The notes: generated by a model not told the origin, from the letters alone. Shown: positions 8,452 through 17,336, counted from the stretch's first letter. The stretch is 64,000 bases of DNA from Phycisphaerae bacterium (GCA_016795035.1 JAEUIT010000081.1:1-64000), one strand, 5' to 3'. A program made the numbers and translations.

Positions 8452-9060
8452 ATGGAGCCAGCGCGAGGTCGAGCCCCGTCCGCCGTGTCATCGATCCCGG
8501 TCGCCGCGCGGAGAATCGAGCTCGCGCTTGCCGCGATCCGCTCGCTCGAGTCGAAGGCCGCCGAGATCGACGCCATCGCGGAGGCGATCGCGGAACGCCT
8601 GGCCGCCGGCGGCACCGTCTACACCGCCGGGAACGGCGGATCGGCGGCCGAAGCCCTGCACCTCGCCGAAGAGCTGATCGGGCGCTACAAGTCGAACCGC
8701 CCGCCCTATCGGTCGATCTGCCTGAACGCCGATCCGACCGCCCTCACCTGCATCGCCAACGACTTCGGGTTCGAAGCCGTGTTCTCCCGGCAATGCGATG
8801 CGCTCGTCCGGCCCGGCGATGTCCTCGTCCTCTTCTCGACGAGCGGCCGAAGCCCGAACATCGTCCAGGCCGCGATCGCCGCCCGTAAGAACGGCGGCCT
8901 CGTGATCGGGCTGCTGGGAGGCGTCGGGGGAGGCACCGGCGGCGACACGCGTCCGCAATGCGATGTGGCCCTTGTCGTTGACGGGGCCGACTCGGGCGCC
9001 GTGCAGGAAGCGCATCAGGTCATCCTCCACGCCCTGTGCGAACGGCTCGAGCGCCCGTGA
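8452..9060 (+). CDS. gmhA: Phosphoheptose isomerase (SIS domain)
   Basis: Converts sedoheptulose 7-phosphate to D-glycero-manno-heptose 7-phosphate, the first step of ADP-heptose synthesis for lipopolysaccharide core. The 202-residue length is typical. The SIS-fold sugar-phosphate sites are visible: TAGNGGSAAEALHLAEELIGR, then LTCIANDFGFE, and LVLFSTSGRSPNIVQA. The start at ATG 8452 removes an unrelated upstream extension. It is divergent from the photolyase operon and upstream of the MauE-thioredoxin gene. Its presence indicates heptose-containing surface polysaccharide. Related SIS proteins such as DiaA cannot be fully excluded, but the sequence favours GmhA. Confidence 0.88.
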   Translation: MEPARGRAPSAVSSIPVAARRIELALAAIRSLESKAAEIDAIAEAIAERLAAGGTVYTAGNGGSAAEALHLAEELIGRYKSNRPPYRSICLNADPTALTCIANDFGFEAVFSRQCDALVRPGDVLVLFSTSGRSPNIVQAAIAARKNGGLVIGLLGGVGGGTGGDTRPQCDVALVVDGADSGAVQEAHQVILHALCERLERP

Positions 9061-9138
9061 TCGGGCCCTCGGGCCCCCTTCCCTCACCGACCCCACCGCC
9101 GAATCCGATCGCCGACCAGACACGACAGGGACACCCTC

Positions 9139-10890
9139 GTGACGACCGCCGCCACCGCCACCGCCGACCTTCATCCCGCCGACACCGGCGGCATTCGCGC
9201 CCGACTCGGCACCGCGCTCACGCGCGTCATCGTGCCGCTCTGGCTTCTCGCGGGTGCCATCTTCAAATTCTGGACGCTCGACCCGCGTCTCTTGCCGAAG
9301 CCGGTCTTCGACTTCTTGAAGTGGATGAGCGGCGCGGTCGGCGCCGAGTTCGGCCCCTTCCTCATGTTCAGTTTCCGCTCGATGGTTGCGGTCGAGCTGG
9401 TGCTCGTCGGCGTGATGTTCTTCGTGCCGAAGTACGCCCGCGCGGCGGCGATCGCGATCCTCACGCTCTTCTGCGCGATCCTCCTCGTCGAGGTCCTCTA
9501 CATCTTCCAGGGAAGCGATTTCGCGAAGAAGGGCTTCGCCGCGTTCCTTGAACCCTGCGGCTGCTTCGGCAGCGCGAGCCCGCCGACGATCGTCACGCTC
9601 GCGATCGACGCGACGCTTCTCCTGGGCTGCATCCTCTGCGCCCCCGTCCGCGCGAGCCTGTCGATCCCGCGTTGGCCGGTGAGCGGCATCGCGGGCGTCG
9701 CCTCGGTCGTCGTCGGCTTCGGCCTCGCGTTCGGTAAGCCCGAGCGCACCGTCGAGAACCCGCACGCCGTCGAGCCCGCGGTCGTCGACGGCACGAACGG
9801 AACGACACCGCCTGCAACGGCGACCGACGCCACCGCCGATGCGGCCAAGGGCGGCAACGCGGAGACGCCGAAGGCCGCCGGCGCCCCGCCGTGGCCCGCC
9901 GCGCCCGAGAAGCTCAAGGCCTCGTACTACATCTCCGAGCAGAAGGTGCTCGGGCAGCGCATCGACACGCTCGACATCGCGCTTCTCATCAATCGCCCGC
10001 TCCCCGGCAACCTGAACGAAGGCCGCTGGCACCTCGTCTACTACCGCCGCGACTGCGAGCATTGCCACGACATCCTGACCCGATTCTTCAGCAAGGAGCT
10101 GCCGGCCCCGACGATCGCGGTCGAGATGCCCGACACCGACGGCGCGGCGCTTCCGATGCCGTGCAAGGACTGCAAGCTCCACACGCTGCCGAAGGGCCCC
10201 GACTACGTGATCATGCCGCCGCTCGTCATGACGGTGCAGGACGGCATCGTGGTCGGCATCACGACCGACGTCGACAAGAAGGGCGCCGTCGAGGCCGTCC
10301 TGAACGCGGGCAAGCCCGACTCGAAGCCGGTGGACGGCGCACTCGTCGTTGCAGCCACGCCTGCGAAGGCGCCCGACGCCGCGCCGGCGAAGACGACGCC
10401 CGATGCGACGAAGCCCGTCGAACCTGCGAAGCCTGCGGTGGCGGCGAAGCCGTTCCCGCCGGCCCCCGCGCAGCTCGAGAGTTTCTACGCCCCCGAGTTC
10501 GAGAAGTGGACGGGCCAGCGCTTCGACGCCGATCCGTTCGCGCTCCTCGTCAAGCGGCCGCTGCCCTTTGACGTCAATAGCGGCAAGGTCGTCGTCGTCT
10601 ACTACCGCGCCGACTGCGAGCACTGCCACACGCTGCTCGCCGACCACTTCTCCTCCTCGTTGCCGGCGCCGACCATCGCGATCGCGATCCCCGACACCGA
10701 TCTCGCCGCGGCCCTCGACATGCCCTGCTCGGAGTGCAAGCTCTCGACGTTGCCGGAAGGCCCGACGTACGTCGTAGAGACGCCGGTGCTGATCGTCCTC
10801 GAGGACGGCGTCGTGAAGGGCGTCATCGGCGGCGCGCAGGCCGAAGATCCGGTCGCGGTCGAGAAGCTCCTCGGCGTGTCGAAGAAATGA
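9139..10890 (+). CDS. MauE/DoxX-like membrane protein with two thioredoxin-like modules
   Basis: A 583-residue protein. The first 215 residues contain about five membrane spans and the motif EPCGCFGSASPP, resembling the CGCFG of MauE/DoxX-type membrane redox proteins. After an Ala/Pro/Thr-rich linker come two homologous modules (about residues 255-400 and 445-583). Each has a CEHC active-site-like pair (near residues 306 and 494) and, 35 residues later, a second CxxC (CKDC, CSEC). The start is the GTG at 9139. The next gene overlaps by four bases and carries a third such module. Likely role: thiol-disulfide exchange at the membrane. The pathway is unknown; the double-CxxC module is unusual. 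Confidence 0.65.
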   Translation: MTTAATATADLHPADTGGIRARLGTALTRVIVPLWLLAGAIFKFWTLDPRLLPKPVFDFLKWMSGAVGAEFGPFLMFSFRSMVAVELVLVGVMFFVPKYARAAAIAILTLFCAILLVEVLYIFQGSDFAKKGFAAFLEPCGCFGSASPPTIVTLAIDATLLLGCILCAPVRASLSIPRWPVSGIAGVASVVVGFGLAFGKPERTVENPHAVEPAVVDGTNGTTPPATATDATADAAKGGNAETPKAAGAPPWPAAPEKLKASYYISEQKVLGQRIDTLDIALLINRPLPGNLNEGRWHLVYYRRDCEHCHDILTRFFSKELPAPTIAVEMPDTDGAALPMPCKDCKLHTLPKGPDYVIMPPLVMTVQDGIVVGITTDVDKKGAVEAVLNAGKPDSKPVDGALVVAATPAKAPDAAPAKTTPDATKPVEPAKPAVAAKPFPPAPAQLESFYAPEFEKWTGQRFDADPFALLVKRPLPFDVNSGKVVVVYYRADCEHCHTLLADHFSSSLPAPTIAIAIPDTDLAAALDMPCSECKLSTLPEGPTYVVETPVLIVLEDGVVKGVIGGAQAEDPVAVEKLLGVSKK

Positions 10891-11813
10891 TCGCCCTTCC
10901 CGGCCGTGCCGCGATGCTCGGCGCCGGCGTCACGCTCGGCGTGGCCGCGCTGACGCTCGCCGCGGGCGCCGAGCCGCTCGGGTGGCTCGTCCGGCTCGGC
11001 AGTTTCGCGGCGCTCCCGCCGGATGCGAGCGTGCGCGCCTTCGCGGGCCTCGTCGGCGCCGCCGGGCTCGGCGCGCTTCTCATCCCGCGCTGGTCACGGC
11101 GCCTTGCGCGACTCGGCTGCATCGCGTCGACCTTCGCGGCGATCGCGACGGCCTCGGCGCTCCTCCGCGCGCCGGACCTCACGCTTGCGGCGGCGCTCGG
11201 CGTTGCAGCCGTCACGGGCTGGCTCGCGCTGGCGCTCGCCCCGACCGACGCCGGCGATCCGCCCTCGCGCGTGAGCGGCGCGTGGCGCATCCTCGCGACG
11301 CTCGCAGTCTCGACCGCGGCGCTCGCGATCGCGGCCGCGAGTCCGGTGCGCCAGCCGCGCGACCGCGGGCCGCTCATCGAGACGAGCTCGTACGAGTCGG
11401 GCAGCGTCATCGACCTGCACGTGAGCCGCTGGGAAGGCGAGCCGCTCGCCGCGACCGGCATCTTCGAGTACCTGCCCGAGCTCGAGTCGCTCGTTCCCTC
11501 CACGAGCGACGACACCTTCTACCTCGTCTTCTACAACGTCCGCTGCGGCCATTGCCACGCGTTCTTCAACGCGCACTTCGCGAAGGACTCGCTCCCCGGC
11601 GTGCGGGTGATCGCGATCGAGATTCCCGAACCGCCCGACGCCCAGACGCTCGAGACCGACCAGCCCGAGTCGATCGACTGCCCGACGTGCGTGCGCCTCA
11701 CGCTCGGCGCGGGTCCGACGTGGATGCTGTCGCCGCCGACGGTCGTGCGCGTCGAGCGCGGCGTCGTCACCTGCGCGAACGAGCCGCCGGGACGGAACGT
11801 CTGCGTGCAGTGA
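10887..11813 (+). CDS. Membrane protein with C-terminal thioredoxin-like module
   Basis: A 308-residue partner of the preceding gene, starting at an ATG that overlaps its stop (ATGA), so the two are translationally coupled. The first 170 residues hold about four hydrophobic spans. The rest is an extracytoplasmic module with YLVFYNVRCGHCHAFFNAHF (CGHC near residue 219) and a later CPTC (near residue 265). The paired CxxC design matches the two modules of the upstream protein. Probably a periplasmic or membrane-surface thiol oxidoreductase working in the same complex. No named family was recognised beyond thioredoxin fold, so the function is inference. Confidence 0.62.
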   Translation: MIALPGRAAMLGAGVTLGVAALTLAAGAEPLGWLVRLGSFAALPPDASVRAFAGLVGAAGLGALLIPRWSRRLARLGCIASTFAAIATASALLRAPDLTLAAALGVAAVTGWLALALAPTDAGDPPSRVSGAWRILATLAVSTAALAIAAASPVRQPRDRGPLIETSSYESGSVIDLHVSRWEGEPLAATGIFEYLPELESLVPSTSDDTFYLVFYNVRCGHCHAFFNAHFAKDSLPGVRVIAIEIPEPPDAQTLETDQPESIDCPTCVRLTLGAGPTWMLSPPTVVRVERGVVTCANEPPGRNVCVQ

Positions 11814-11832
11814 GGCGAGGGCCTCGCCGAGG

Positions 11833-12246
11833 TCAGGGCTTCTTCGCGTGCGCCGCCGACGCCCGCTCCGCCGCGTGCGCGAGCGCGGCCTTGAGCGCGT
11901 TCACCGTGCCCGCCGCGTAGAGGGACGACTTGCCGAAGCCCGGCAACGCGCCGCGCGCCGTCGCGGCGGCCTGCGCGTCGGCATAGTTCGAGATGAGGAC
12001 GAGCGTCGGTCCGTCGTCGGCCGCCGCGTCCTCGACGAGGCGCAGGCCGTCATGGCGGAAGTCGCCGTCCAGCGCGCGATTGACGAGCCACACCACTCCA
12101 GCCCGACGATGCGCCGCGAGGCTCGCGTGGTCGTTCACCCGCTCGACGCGGGCGTTCGGCGCATGGCGCGTGACGAGCGACGTGAGCATGCCCGAGTCGG
12201 GCGAACAGTGGCCAACGAGGATGACGTGCGGGCGATGGTCGCTCAT
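11833..12246 (-). CDS. Degenerate response-regulator receiver-like protein
   Basis: A 137-residue protein with an alternating beta-alpha pattern resembling a CheY receiver. Strand 1 is HVILVGHCSPDSG, lacking the usual acidic pair. Strand 3 is VVWLVNRALDG, with Asn where the phospho-acceptor Asp should be. Strand 4 is TLVLISNY, followed by PGFGKSSL with the conserved Lys-like position. The ATG at 12246 overlaps the tilS stop (ATGA); longer in-frame starts only re-read tilS. If it is a receiver it should be phosphorylation-independent. Alternatively it is an unrelated Rossmann-like protein. It is convergent with the preceding membrane gene. Confidence 0.55.
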   Translation of the reverse strand: MSDHRPHVILVGHCSPDSGMLTSLVTRHAPNARVERVNDHASLAAHRRAGVVWLVNRALDGDFRHDGLRLVEDAAADDGPTLVLISNYADAQAAATARGALPGFGKSSLYAAGTVNALKAALAHAAERASAAHAKKP

Positions 12247-13343
12247 GAGTCGGTCGGTTCCGAATGGTCGCGGCGAGGCGGCAACGCGGAGAACGTGAGC
12301 GCCGGAGCGACGAGGACGTCGGTCGCGCTCACGCGGCATCGGATGCCGGCGAGGACGAAGTCGCGCGGCTTGGCGTCCTGCGCCGTCACGGGCCGCACCG
12401 CCGCTCGTGCCGCCTGGTCCCACGCGCGCCGGGGCACGCGGTCGACGAGGTCAGGATCGAGCGTGCGCGCGGCGCGGCGCAGCACCCACGCGGCGAGCGC
12501 CGGATCGCGCCCCTCGAAGAGGCGGCGCGGCCACGCGGTCCGATCGCCGAACTCGCGGGCGATGGCGTCCTCGAGGGCCGCAAGCGCGAGGGCCGCCTCG
12601 TCCGCCGCGGCGGACGCGTGGAGCGCGATGGACGGGGCGCGCGAGACGAGCCCCGGCAGGACCGCGCGGCGCAGATGCCCGCGGCCGCGCGCCGGATCGC
12701 CGTTCGAGGGATCGGCTGCAACGTCGAGTCCGAAGCGCTCGCAGAAGCCGACGAGCTCCGACTTCGTCACGCCGAGGCACGGCCGCACGAGGCGCACCGC
12801 GCCGCCGAGGCGGCGCGTCCATCGCGGCTGGGCGAGCCCGCGGAGGCCGCGGCCGCGGCCGAGGGCCAAGAGCATCGTCTCCAGTCGGTCGTCGGCGTGG
12901 TGGGCGGTCGCGACGAGCGTCGCGTCGTGCCGCTCCGCAGCCGCCCGGAGGACCGCGTAGCGATCCATGCGGGCGTTCGCGCTCAGGTTGCCCTGACGCG
13001 CGCCCGGGCGCACGTCGATGCGCTCGGTGGTCACGCCGAGCCAGCGGCCGAGTCGCGCGACGAGCGCGCATTCGTCGTCGGCGCCGGCGCGCAGGCCATG
13101 GTGCACCGCAACGAAGACGGTTTCGGGAAACGCGCCGGGGCGACGCTCGGCGAGCGCCGCCAGGATCACGGCGAGTGCCGTCGAGTCGGGACCCCCGCTC
13201 ACCCCGACGACGATCCGCGCATCGTCGGGGGCGACCCGACAGCGTTCGCGAAGCGCCACGCCGACGCGCGTCGCAAGCGGGTCGCGGGCGACATCGCGCA
13301 TGAGATCGTTGCGCGATCGGCGCGTGTGCGAAGGATGCCGCAT
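12243..13343 (-). CDS. tilS: tRNA(Ile)-lysidine synthase
   Basis: An ATP-dependent enzyme that converts C34 of the CAU-anticodon tRNA-Ile to lysidine, essential for AUA decoding. The PP-loop motif VVGVSGGPDSTALAVILAAL is near the N-terminus, followed by VAVHHGLR, ATAHHADDRLETMLLALGRG and RPCLGVTKSELVGFC, all typical of TilS N-type domains. I used ATG 13343 (366 residues); ATG 13301 is an alternative and an upstream in-frame ATG at 13475 is unlikely. The C-terminal part is shorter than in long TilS forms. It lies between a secreted-protein gene and the receiver-like gene on the same strand. Confidence 0.88.
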   Translation of the reverse strand: MRHPSHTRRSRNDLMRDVARDPLATRVGVALRERCRVAPDDARIVVGVSGGPDSTALAVILAALAERRPGAFPETVFVAVHHGLRAGADDECALVARLGRWLGVTTERIDVRPGARQGNLSANARMDRYAVLRAAAERHDATLVATAHHADDRLETMLLALGRGRGLRGLAQPRWTRRLGGAVRLVRPCLGVTKSELVGFCERFGLDVAADPSNGDPARGRGHLRRAVLPGLVSRAPSIALHASAAADEAALALAALEDAIAREFGDRTAWPRRLFEGRDPALAAWVLRRAARTLDPDLVDRVPRRAWDQAARAAVRPVTAQDAKPRDFVLAGIRCRVSATDVLVAPALTFSALPPRRDHSEPTDS

Positions 13344-13410
13344 GACGCCACTGTACGGCGCGCCGCACGCGCGGCTCCCGCGTTTCTTCGGCCTTCGGCC
13401 AACGTACCGA

Positions 13411-15192
13411 TCAGGGTTTGGGCGCAGGCTGAGGGGAACGCTCGCGGGCCGGCTCGGCGGGCGACACCGACGCATCGGTCCGCGGCGGCGTCAGGCGCGC
13501 CTTCAGGTCGACCCCGACCAGACGCTCGCCCGCAACCGAGACGGTCCAGTGCATCGAGCCGAAGCGCTCGGCGATCGACGCCAGGAGCTCGATGCCGGCG
13601 CGGAACTCGGCGATGTCGTCGGGCGTGGCCTTCTTGCCGACGAACGCGGCGGCCTCGCCGTCCCACGATCGGAGGTGCGCCGCGAGGCGCTCGCCCGACG
13701 CGCAGCCGGCGCTGGCGGCGCCGACCGCGCACGCGGCCTCGCCCTTCGCGAGCGTGTCGCTCACGGTGCGGAGCCAGTCGGGGTCGGTCGCGTACACCTG
13801 CCACGCGGTCTTCTGGCCGTCGGGCTTCGTTTCCTCGACGACCTGCCACGACAGGCACCACGAGCGGACGAGCGGATGGTCTTCGGTGACGGCCGCGAGC
13901 GCCGGACCGATCGGTGCGATGCGGATGCCCTCGCCCGGAATCGACGGCGACGCGAGGTCGATGCCCGCAGGCTTCGCGAAGCGCTCGACGATCGCGGCGT
14001 ACGCCTTCGCGACGTAGGCGTCCTGGTCGTCGCGAGCCTGCTGCGCGTCGTCGACCTCGTAGGCGACGGCGATCTCGGGCACGCGCATCGCGCTCTTGCG
14101 CGAGCGCGTCGATCCGTCGAGGTCGCCGATCAGGATGAGGCGGCGCTCGCCGAGGTTCGCGCGGAACGTCCCGTGCGGCACGATCTCCGGGACGAGCGCG
14201 ATGATCGGCGCGTCGTCGGGTGCGACCTCCGTCGAGATCGGATCGACCGACGCGACGATCGCCGACGACGCGAACCGCGCGAGCACCGCGATGTCGAGCG
14301 TGGTCGAGGCGAGACCCGGAAACGGCGGCTCGGCGAACGCGCCGCGCACGCTCGCCTTCAACTCGCCGTCGACGATGTCGGCGCCGACCGCGCATGCGGC
14401 GTCGATCGGCGCGCCGATGCGGAAGGCGCTCGAGATGCGGCCGGGCGGCAGATCGCGGATCCCGCGCGAGACGAGCGCCCGCTCGAGCGTGACCGCGTCG
14501 GCGGCCGGCTCGGTCGGCAGCGCGCCGCGGTCGGCGAGGTCGTCGAAGAGCGATCTCCGCGTTGCAGCCGGCGCGTCGGCCCCCTTCGCGGCGTTCGCCG
14601 CGGCGATCGGGCCGATCGCAAGCCAGCCGTCGCGGTACGCGAGGCGCAGGTTGTCTTCCGGCAGTTCGAACGCCGCCCCCGCGCCGATCGTCAGGCGGAG
14701 CGAGCGGACGAGATGCCCCATGTCGTCGTCCGAGATGGCGGTGAGAAGCGCCCAGTCGGCCGGCGCGCCGCGACCGCTGTCTAGGACGACGCGGACGTCG
14801 CGGCCAAGGAGGCGATCGAAGGCCTCGGCGTCGGACCAGCCGAGGCGCGACGCGAGCCCCGCCCAGCGCTTGCCTGCCGCGTCATCGAGGAGCGCGCGGG
14901 CGAACGACGAGACGAGCGCCCGCGCTTCGGGCGAGGCGAAGAGCGCCCGGCCGTCGCGCACGCGAATCCACGCAGTCGCGTTCGCGGGCGCGGTGGCGAG
15001 CGCGTCCATCGAGTCGGCGCGCGACGCCGATGCGGGCGGCGGGGCGACCGGCGACGTCGGCGGCGCGGCGGCGAACCCGCTCGACGCCGTCGTCACGCAC
15101 CACGCGGCGACGACCGCAGCGAGCGGATTCCGTCGCGAGCGTCGTGTCCGCACGGTCGGGCGAGGGATTTCGAACGGACACACACCCCGCAT
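13411..15192 (-). CDS. Secreted or membrane-anchored protein of unknown function
   Basis: A 593-residue protein. An N-terminal hydrophobic stretch (NPLAAVVAAWCVTTASSGFAA, about residues 21-41, preceded by arginines) looks like a signal peptide or anchor. The rest is mixed alpha/beta without a motif I recognise. Pairs of Cys occur near the C-terminal third (EAACAVGAASAGCASGE). The start at ATG 15192 is 13 bases after the candidate anti-sigma gene, so it probably belongs to the sigma-factor operon and may be part of, or a target of, that envelope-sensing unit. The proline-rich C-terminus (ERSPQPAPKP) suggests disorder. Longer upstream in-frame starts run through the anti-sigma gene and were rejected. 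Confidence 0.7.
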   Translation of the reverse strand: MRGVCPFEIPRPTVRTRRSRRNPLAAVVAAWCVTTASSGFAAAPPTSPVAPPPASASRADSMDALATAPANATAWIRVRDGRALFASPEARALVSSFARALLDDAAGKRWAGLASRLGWSDAEAFDRLLGRDVRVVLDSGRGAPADWALLTAISDDDMGHLVRSLRLTIGAGAAFELPEDNLRLAYRDGWLAIGPIAAANAAKGADAPAATRRSLFDDLADRGALPTEPAADAVTLERALVSRGIRDLPPGRISSAFRIGAPIDAACAVGADIVDGELKASVRGAFAEPPFPGLASTTLDIAVLARFASSAIVASVDPISTEVAPDDAPIIALVPEIVPHGTFRANLGERRLILIGDLDGSTRSRKSAMRVPEIAVAYEVDDAQQARDDQDAYVAKAYAAIVERFAKPAGIDLASPSIPGEGIRIAPIGPALAAVTEDHPLVRSWCLSWQVVEETKPDGQKTAWQVYATDPDWLRTVSDTLAKGEAACAVGAASAGCASGERLAAHLRSWDGEAAAFVGKKATPDDIAEFRAGIELLASIAERFGSMHWTVSVAGERLVGVDLKARLTPPRTDASVSPAEPARERSPQPAPKP

Positions 15193-15205
15193 GGCACCCT
15201 CGACG

Positions 15206-15829
15206 CTACGCGCTCCGGAAGGGCGCCTTGGCTTCGCGGCGCTTCGTCTTGCCGCCGGGGTAGGTCTGGAGGTCGGAGATCGGCTGCGCCGACGAGCCCG
15301 ACGCACCCTCGGTCGCGGACCGACCGAACGGCGCGAGCGGTGCGAACCGCGCGAGCGGCGCCATGCCGTCGACGACTTCACCGACCGCTTCGCGATTCCG
15401 CTCGAGCGAGGCGCGGACGACGTCGTCGATCGCGCCGATGCCGGCTTCTCGGCCGAGCGAGCGCTGATGCGCGTCGACCCACCAGCAGCCGACGCCGAGC
15501 ACGCCGCAGAAGACGAGCAGGCTCACCGACCGACGAGCCCATCGCCCCGCACGCTCGAGGAGCGCGTGGCGACGCGTCGTGGGTTCGTAGCCGAGTTCCT
15601 TCATGACCCGCGCGGTCAGTTCGTCGGAGGTCTTCGCGACGTCTGAGGCCGACGACCCGAGCTCATCGCCGAGCGCATCGAGCAGGCGGTCGAGCGACGC
15701 CGGCTCCGACTCGCGTCGCGCGCTCGGACGGCCCGGAGTTCCCCGCGGCGGAAGGCGCCGCGAGCGCCGACGACGCGGCGTGGCGTCGTCGCCACCCTCG
15801 GGCGAGAGGAAGTCGTTGCGGTCGGTCAT
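15206..15829 (-). CDS. Candidate anti-sigma / single-span membrane protein
   Basis: A 207-residue protein whose ATG overlaps the stop of the ECF sigma gene (ATGA), the usual arrangement for a cognate anti-sigma factor. The N-terminal 85 residues are Arg/Ser-rich. A short helical stretch (DRLLDALGDELGSSA) precedes one predicted membrane span, SVSLLVFCGVLGVGCWW (about residues 97-113). The C-terminal part would then be extracytoplasmic. No HxxxCxxC zinc-binding anti-sigma motif is visible, so the anti-sigma role rests on gene order and topology only. An upstream in-frame ATG (15973) lies inside the sigma gene and was rejected. Confidence 0.6.
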   Translation of the reverse strand: MTDRNDFLSPEGGDDATPRRRRSRRLPPRGTPGRPSARRESEPASLDRLLDALGDELGSSASDVAKTSDELTARVMKELGYEPTTRRHALLERAGRWARRSVSLLVFCGVLGVGCWWVDAHQRSLGREAGIGAIDDVVRASLERNREAVGEVVDGMAPLARFAPLAPFGRSATEGASGSSAQPISDLQTYPGGKTKRREAKAPFRSA

Positions 15830-16413
15830 GACTCGCACGCCTCCATCGCTCGGGCCTTCGTCGTCTGATTCGCGCAGATCGCCTCCTGCATGCGCTTCCG
15901 CGCGCGGTGGAGGTGACTCTTGATCGTGCCTTCGGGCATCTTGAGATGCGCCGCGATGTCCTGGATCGGCCACTGCTGCTGGTGGAAGAGGAGGACGATC
16001 TCGCGCTGCTGCGGGTTGAGGCTCTCAAGCGCGGCGTCGAGCAACTCCTTCACGTGTCCGCGGCTCTCATTCGCCGCCGCCATCGTGTCGGGGCGATCCG
16101 CGCCGCATTGCCAGTCGCCCATCGCCTCGGAGTCGTAGGCCGGGCGGTGCTTCTGGAGGTGATTGACGTAGAGCCGCCGCGCGATCGTGAAGAGCCACGT
16201 CGAGAAGCGGAAGCGATCGTCGAAGCGATCGAGATTTCGGAGGACGCGGACGAACGCCTCTTGGACCATGTCTTCGGCGACGTCCGGGCGACCGGAGAGC
16301 CGGAGCATGAACGCGAAGAGCGCGTCTTGGTGCCCCTTCACGAGACGCTCAATCGCGACGCCGTCGCCGCGCTTGGCCTTCCGAATGAGCGATCGTTCGA
16401 CGGACTTCAGCAC
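15826..16413 (-). CDS. RNA polymerase ECF sigma factor
   Basis: A 195-residue sigma-70 family factor of the extracytoplasmic-function type. Region 2 is clear (LVKGHQDALFAFMLRLSG, DMVQEAFVRVLRNLDRF, FSTWLFTIARRLYVNHLQK), and region 4 follows (LNPQQREIVLLFHQQQWPIQDIAAHLKMPEGTIKSHLHRA, a helix-turn-helix). It heads a minus-strand operon with a candidate anti-sigma gene and a secreted protein, and TilS further down. It would redirect transcription in response to an envelope signal; the signal is unknown. About 120 bases separate it from the ubiE gene upstream. Confidence 0.93.
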   Translation of the reverse strand: MLKSVERSLIRKAKRGDGVAIERLVKGHQDALFAFMLRLSGRPDVAEDMVQEAFVRVLRNLDRFDDRFRFSTWLFTIARRLYVNHLQKHRPAYDSEAMGDWQCGADRPDTMAAANESRGHVKELLDAALESLNPQQREIVLLFHQQQWPIQDIAAHLKMPEGTIKSHLHRARKRMQEAICANQTTKARAMEACES

Positions 16414-16532
16414 GAGTGGACCTCACGCGTTCGAACCGGGGGCCGGACCGAGGGTTGCATGGTACGGGCGAAGTGACGGAAGACCCGGACGGAGATCACG
16501 ATCGGTGCGGGGAAATCGGCGAATCGACCGAC

Positions 16533-17336
16533 TCACGCGGGCTTCGTCGCCACGGTGATCGTGCACACTCCGAAGGTCTGCGGATGGGCTTCGATGCCCA
16601 CGAACCCGACCTCCGTCAGGGACTTCGCCAAGTCCGCCGGCGAAAGGAAGGTCTCGACCGACCGGGGCAGGTAGCGATACGCACCGGAACGGTCCCGGGC
16701 GATGAGGGTGGCCGTGATCGGCATCACCCGCTTCGTGTAGAGGCTGTTGCCCGCGCGGATCAGGGGGTTCCGGGGCTCCGAGAACTCGAGGATGACGACC
16801 CGCCCTCCGGGGCGAAGGACGCGGTGGAACTCGCGCAGGGCCTTGACCGGTTCGCCCACATTCCGGATGCCGAAGGCGATCGAGAGGGCGTCGGCGGATG
16901 CGTCGGGAAGGTCGAGCTTGGTCGCGTCCCCCTCGCGGTAGGACACGGTCGGTCGTGGCCCGCGCCCGGGCGCGTGCCGCGTCGCCTTCACCTTCGCGAT
17001 CTCGAGCATCGCCGGCGTGTAATCGATGCCGATGACGCTCCGGACCCCCGCGTCGGCGAACGCCTCGGACAGGTCGCCGGTGCCGCAGGCAACGTCGACG
17101 ACGTCGCTCGAGGCGTTGACGCGGGCGAGCGCCACCGCCCGCCTCCGCCAGCGCTGGTCGAGTCCGAAGGAATGGAGCCGGTTGTTGAGGTCGTAGCGCT
17201 TCGCGATCGCCGCGAACATCGCTTGCACCCGCGCCTGCTTGTCGGCGTACGTGTGCGGATTGGACGCGAGCTGTTCGTCAGACCATGCCGGCTCTCGAGA
17301 CGGAGTGACCTCGGGACGGATCGGGGCAGGCGACAT
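16533..17336 (-). CDS. ubiE: Demethylmenaquinone/ubiquinone C-methyltransferase
   Basis: A SAM-dependent C-methyltransferase completing menaquinone (and in some bacteria ubiquinone) synthesis. At 267 residues the length fits UbiE/MenG. Family signatures are present: VQAMFAAIAKRYDLNNRLHS, SAM-binding VVDVACGTGDLSEAFADAG, then DALSIAFGIRNVGEPVKALRE and LRPGGRVVILEFSEP, which are diagnostic. The ATG at 17336 was chosen because the family-specific region begins shortly after; ATG 17432 would add unrelated sequence. Planctomycetes normally use menaquinone, so MenG activity is the likelier role. Upstream (17337-17438) lies a C-rich intergenic stretch of CCCGAACC units. Confidence 0.93.
   Translation of the reverse strand: MSPAPIRPEVTPSREPAWSDEQLASNPHTYADKQARVQAMFAAIAKRYDLNNRLHSFGLDQRWRRRAVALARVNASSDVVDVACGTGDLSEAFADAGVRSVIGIDYTPAMLEIAKVKATRHAPGRGPRPTVSYREGDATKLDLPDASADALSIAFGIRNVGEPVKALREFHRVLRPGGRVVILEFSEPRNPLIRAGNSLYTKRVMPITATLIARDRSGAYRYLPRSVETFLSPADLAKSLTEVGFVGIEAHPQTFGVCTITVATKPA

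Noticed and set aside
11815..11829. GGCGAGGGCCTCGCC as a bidirectional terminator between convergent genes
   Set aside because: Usable stem is only about five bases with no T-run; too weak to annotate.
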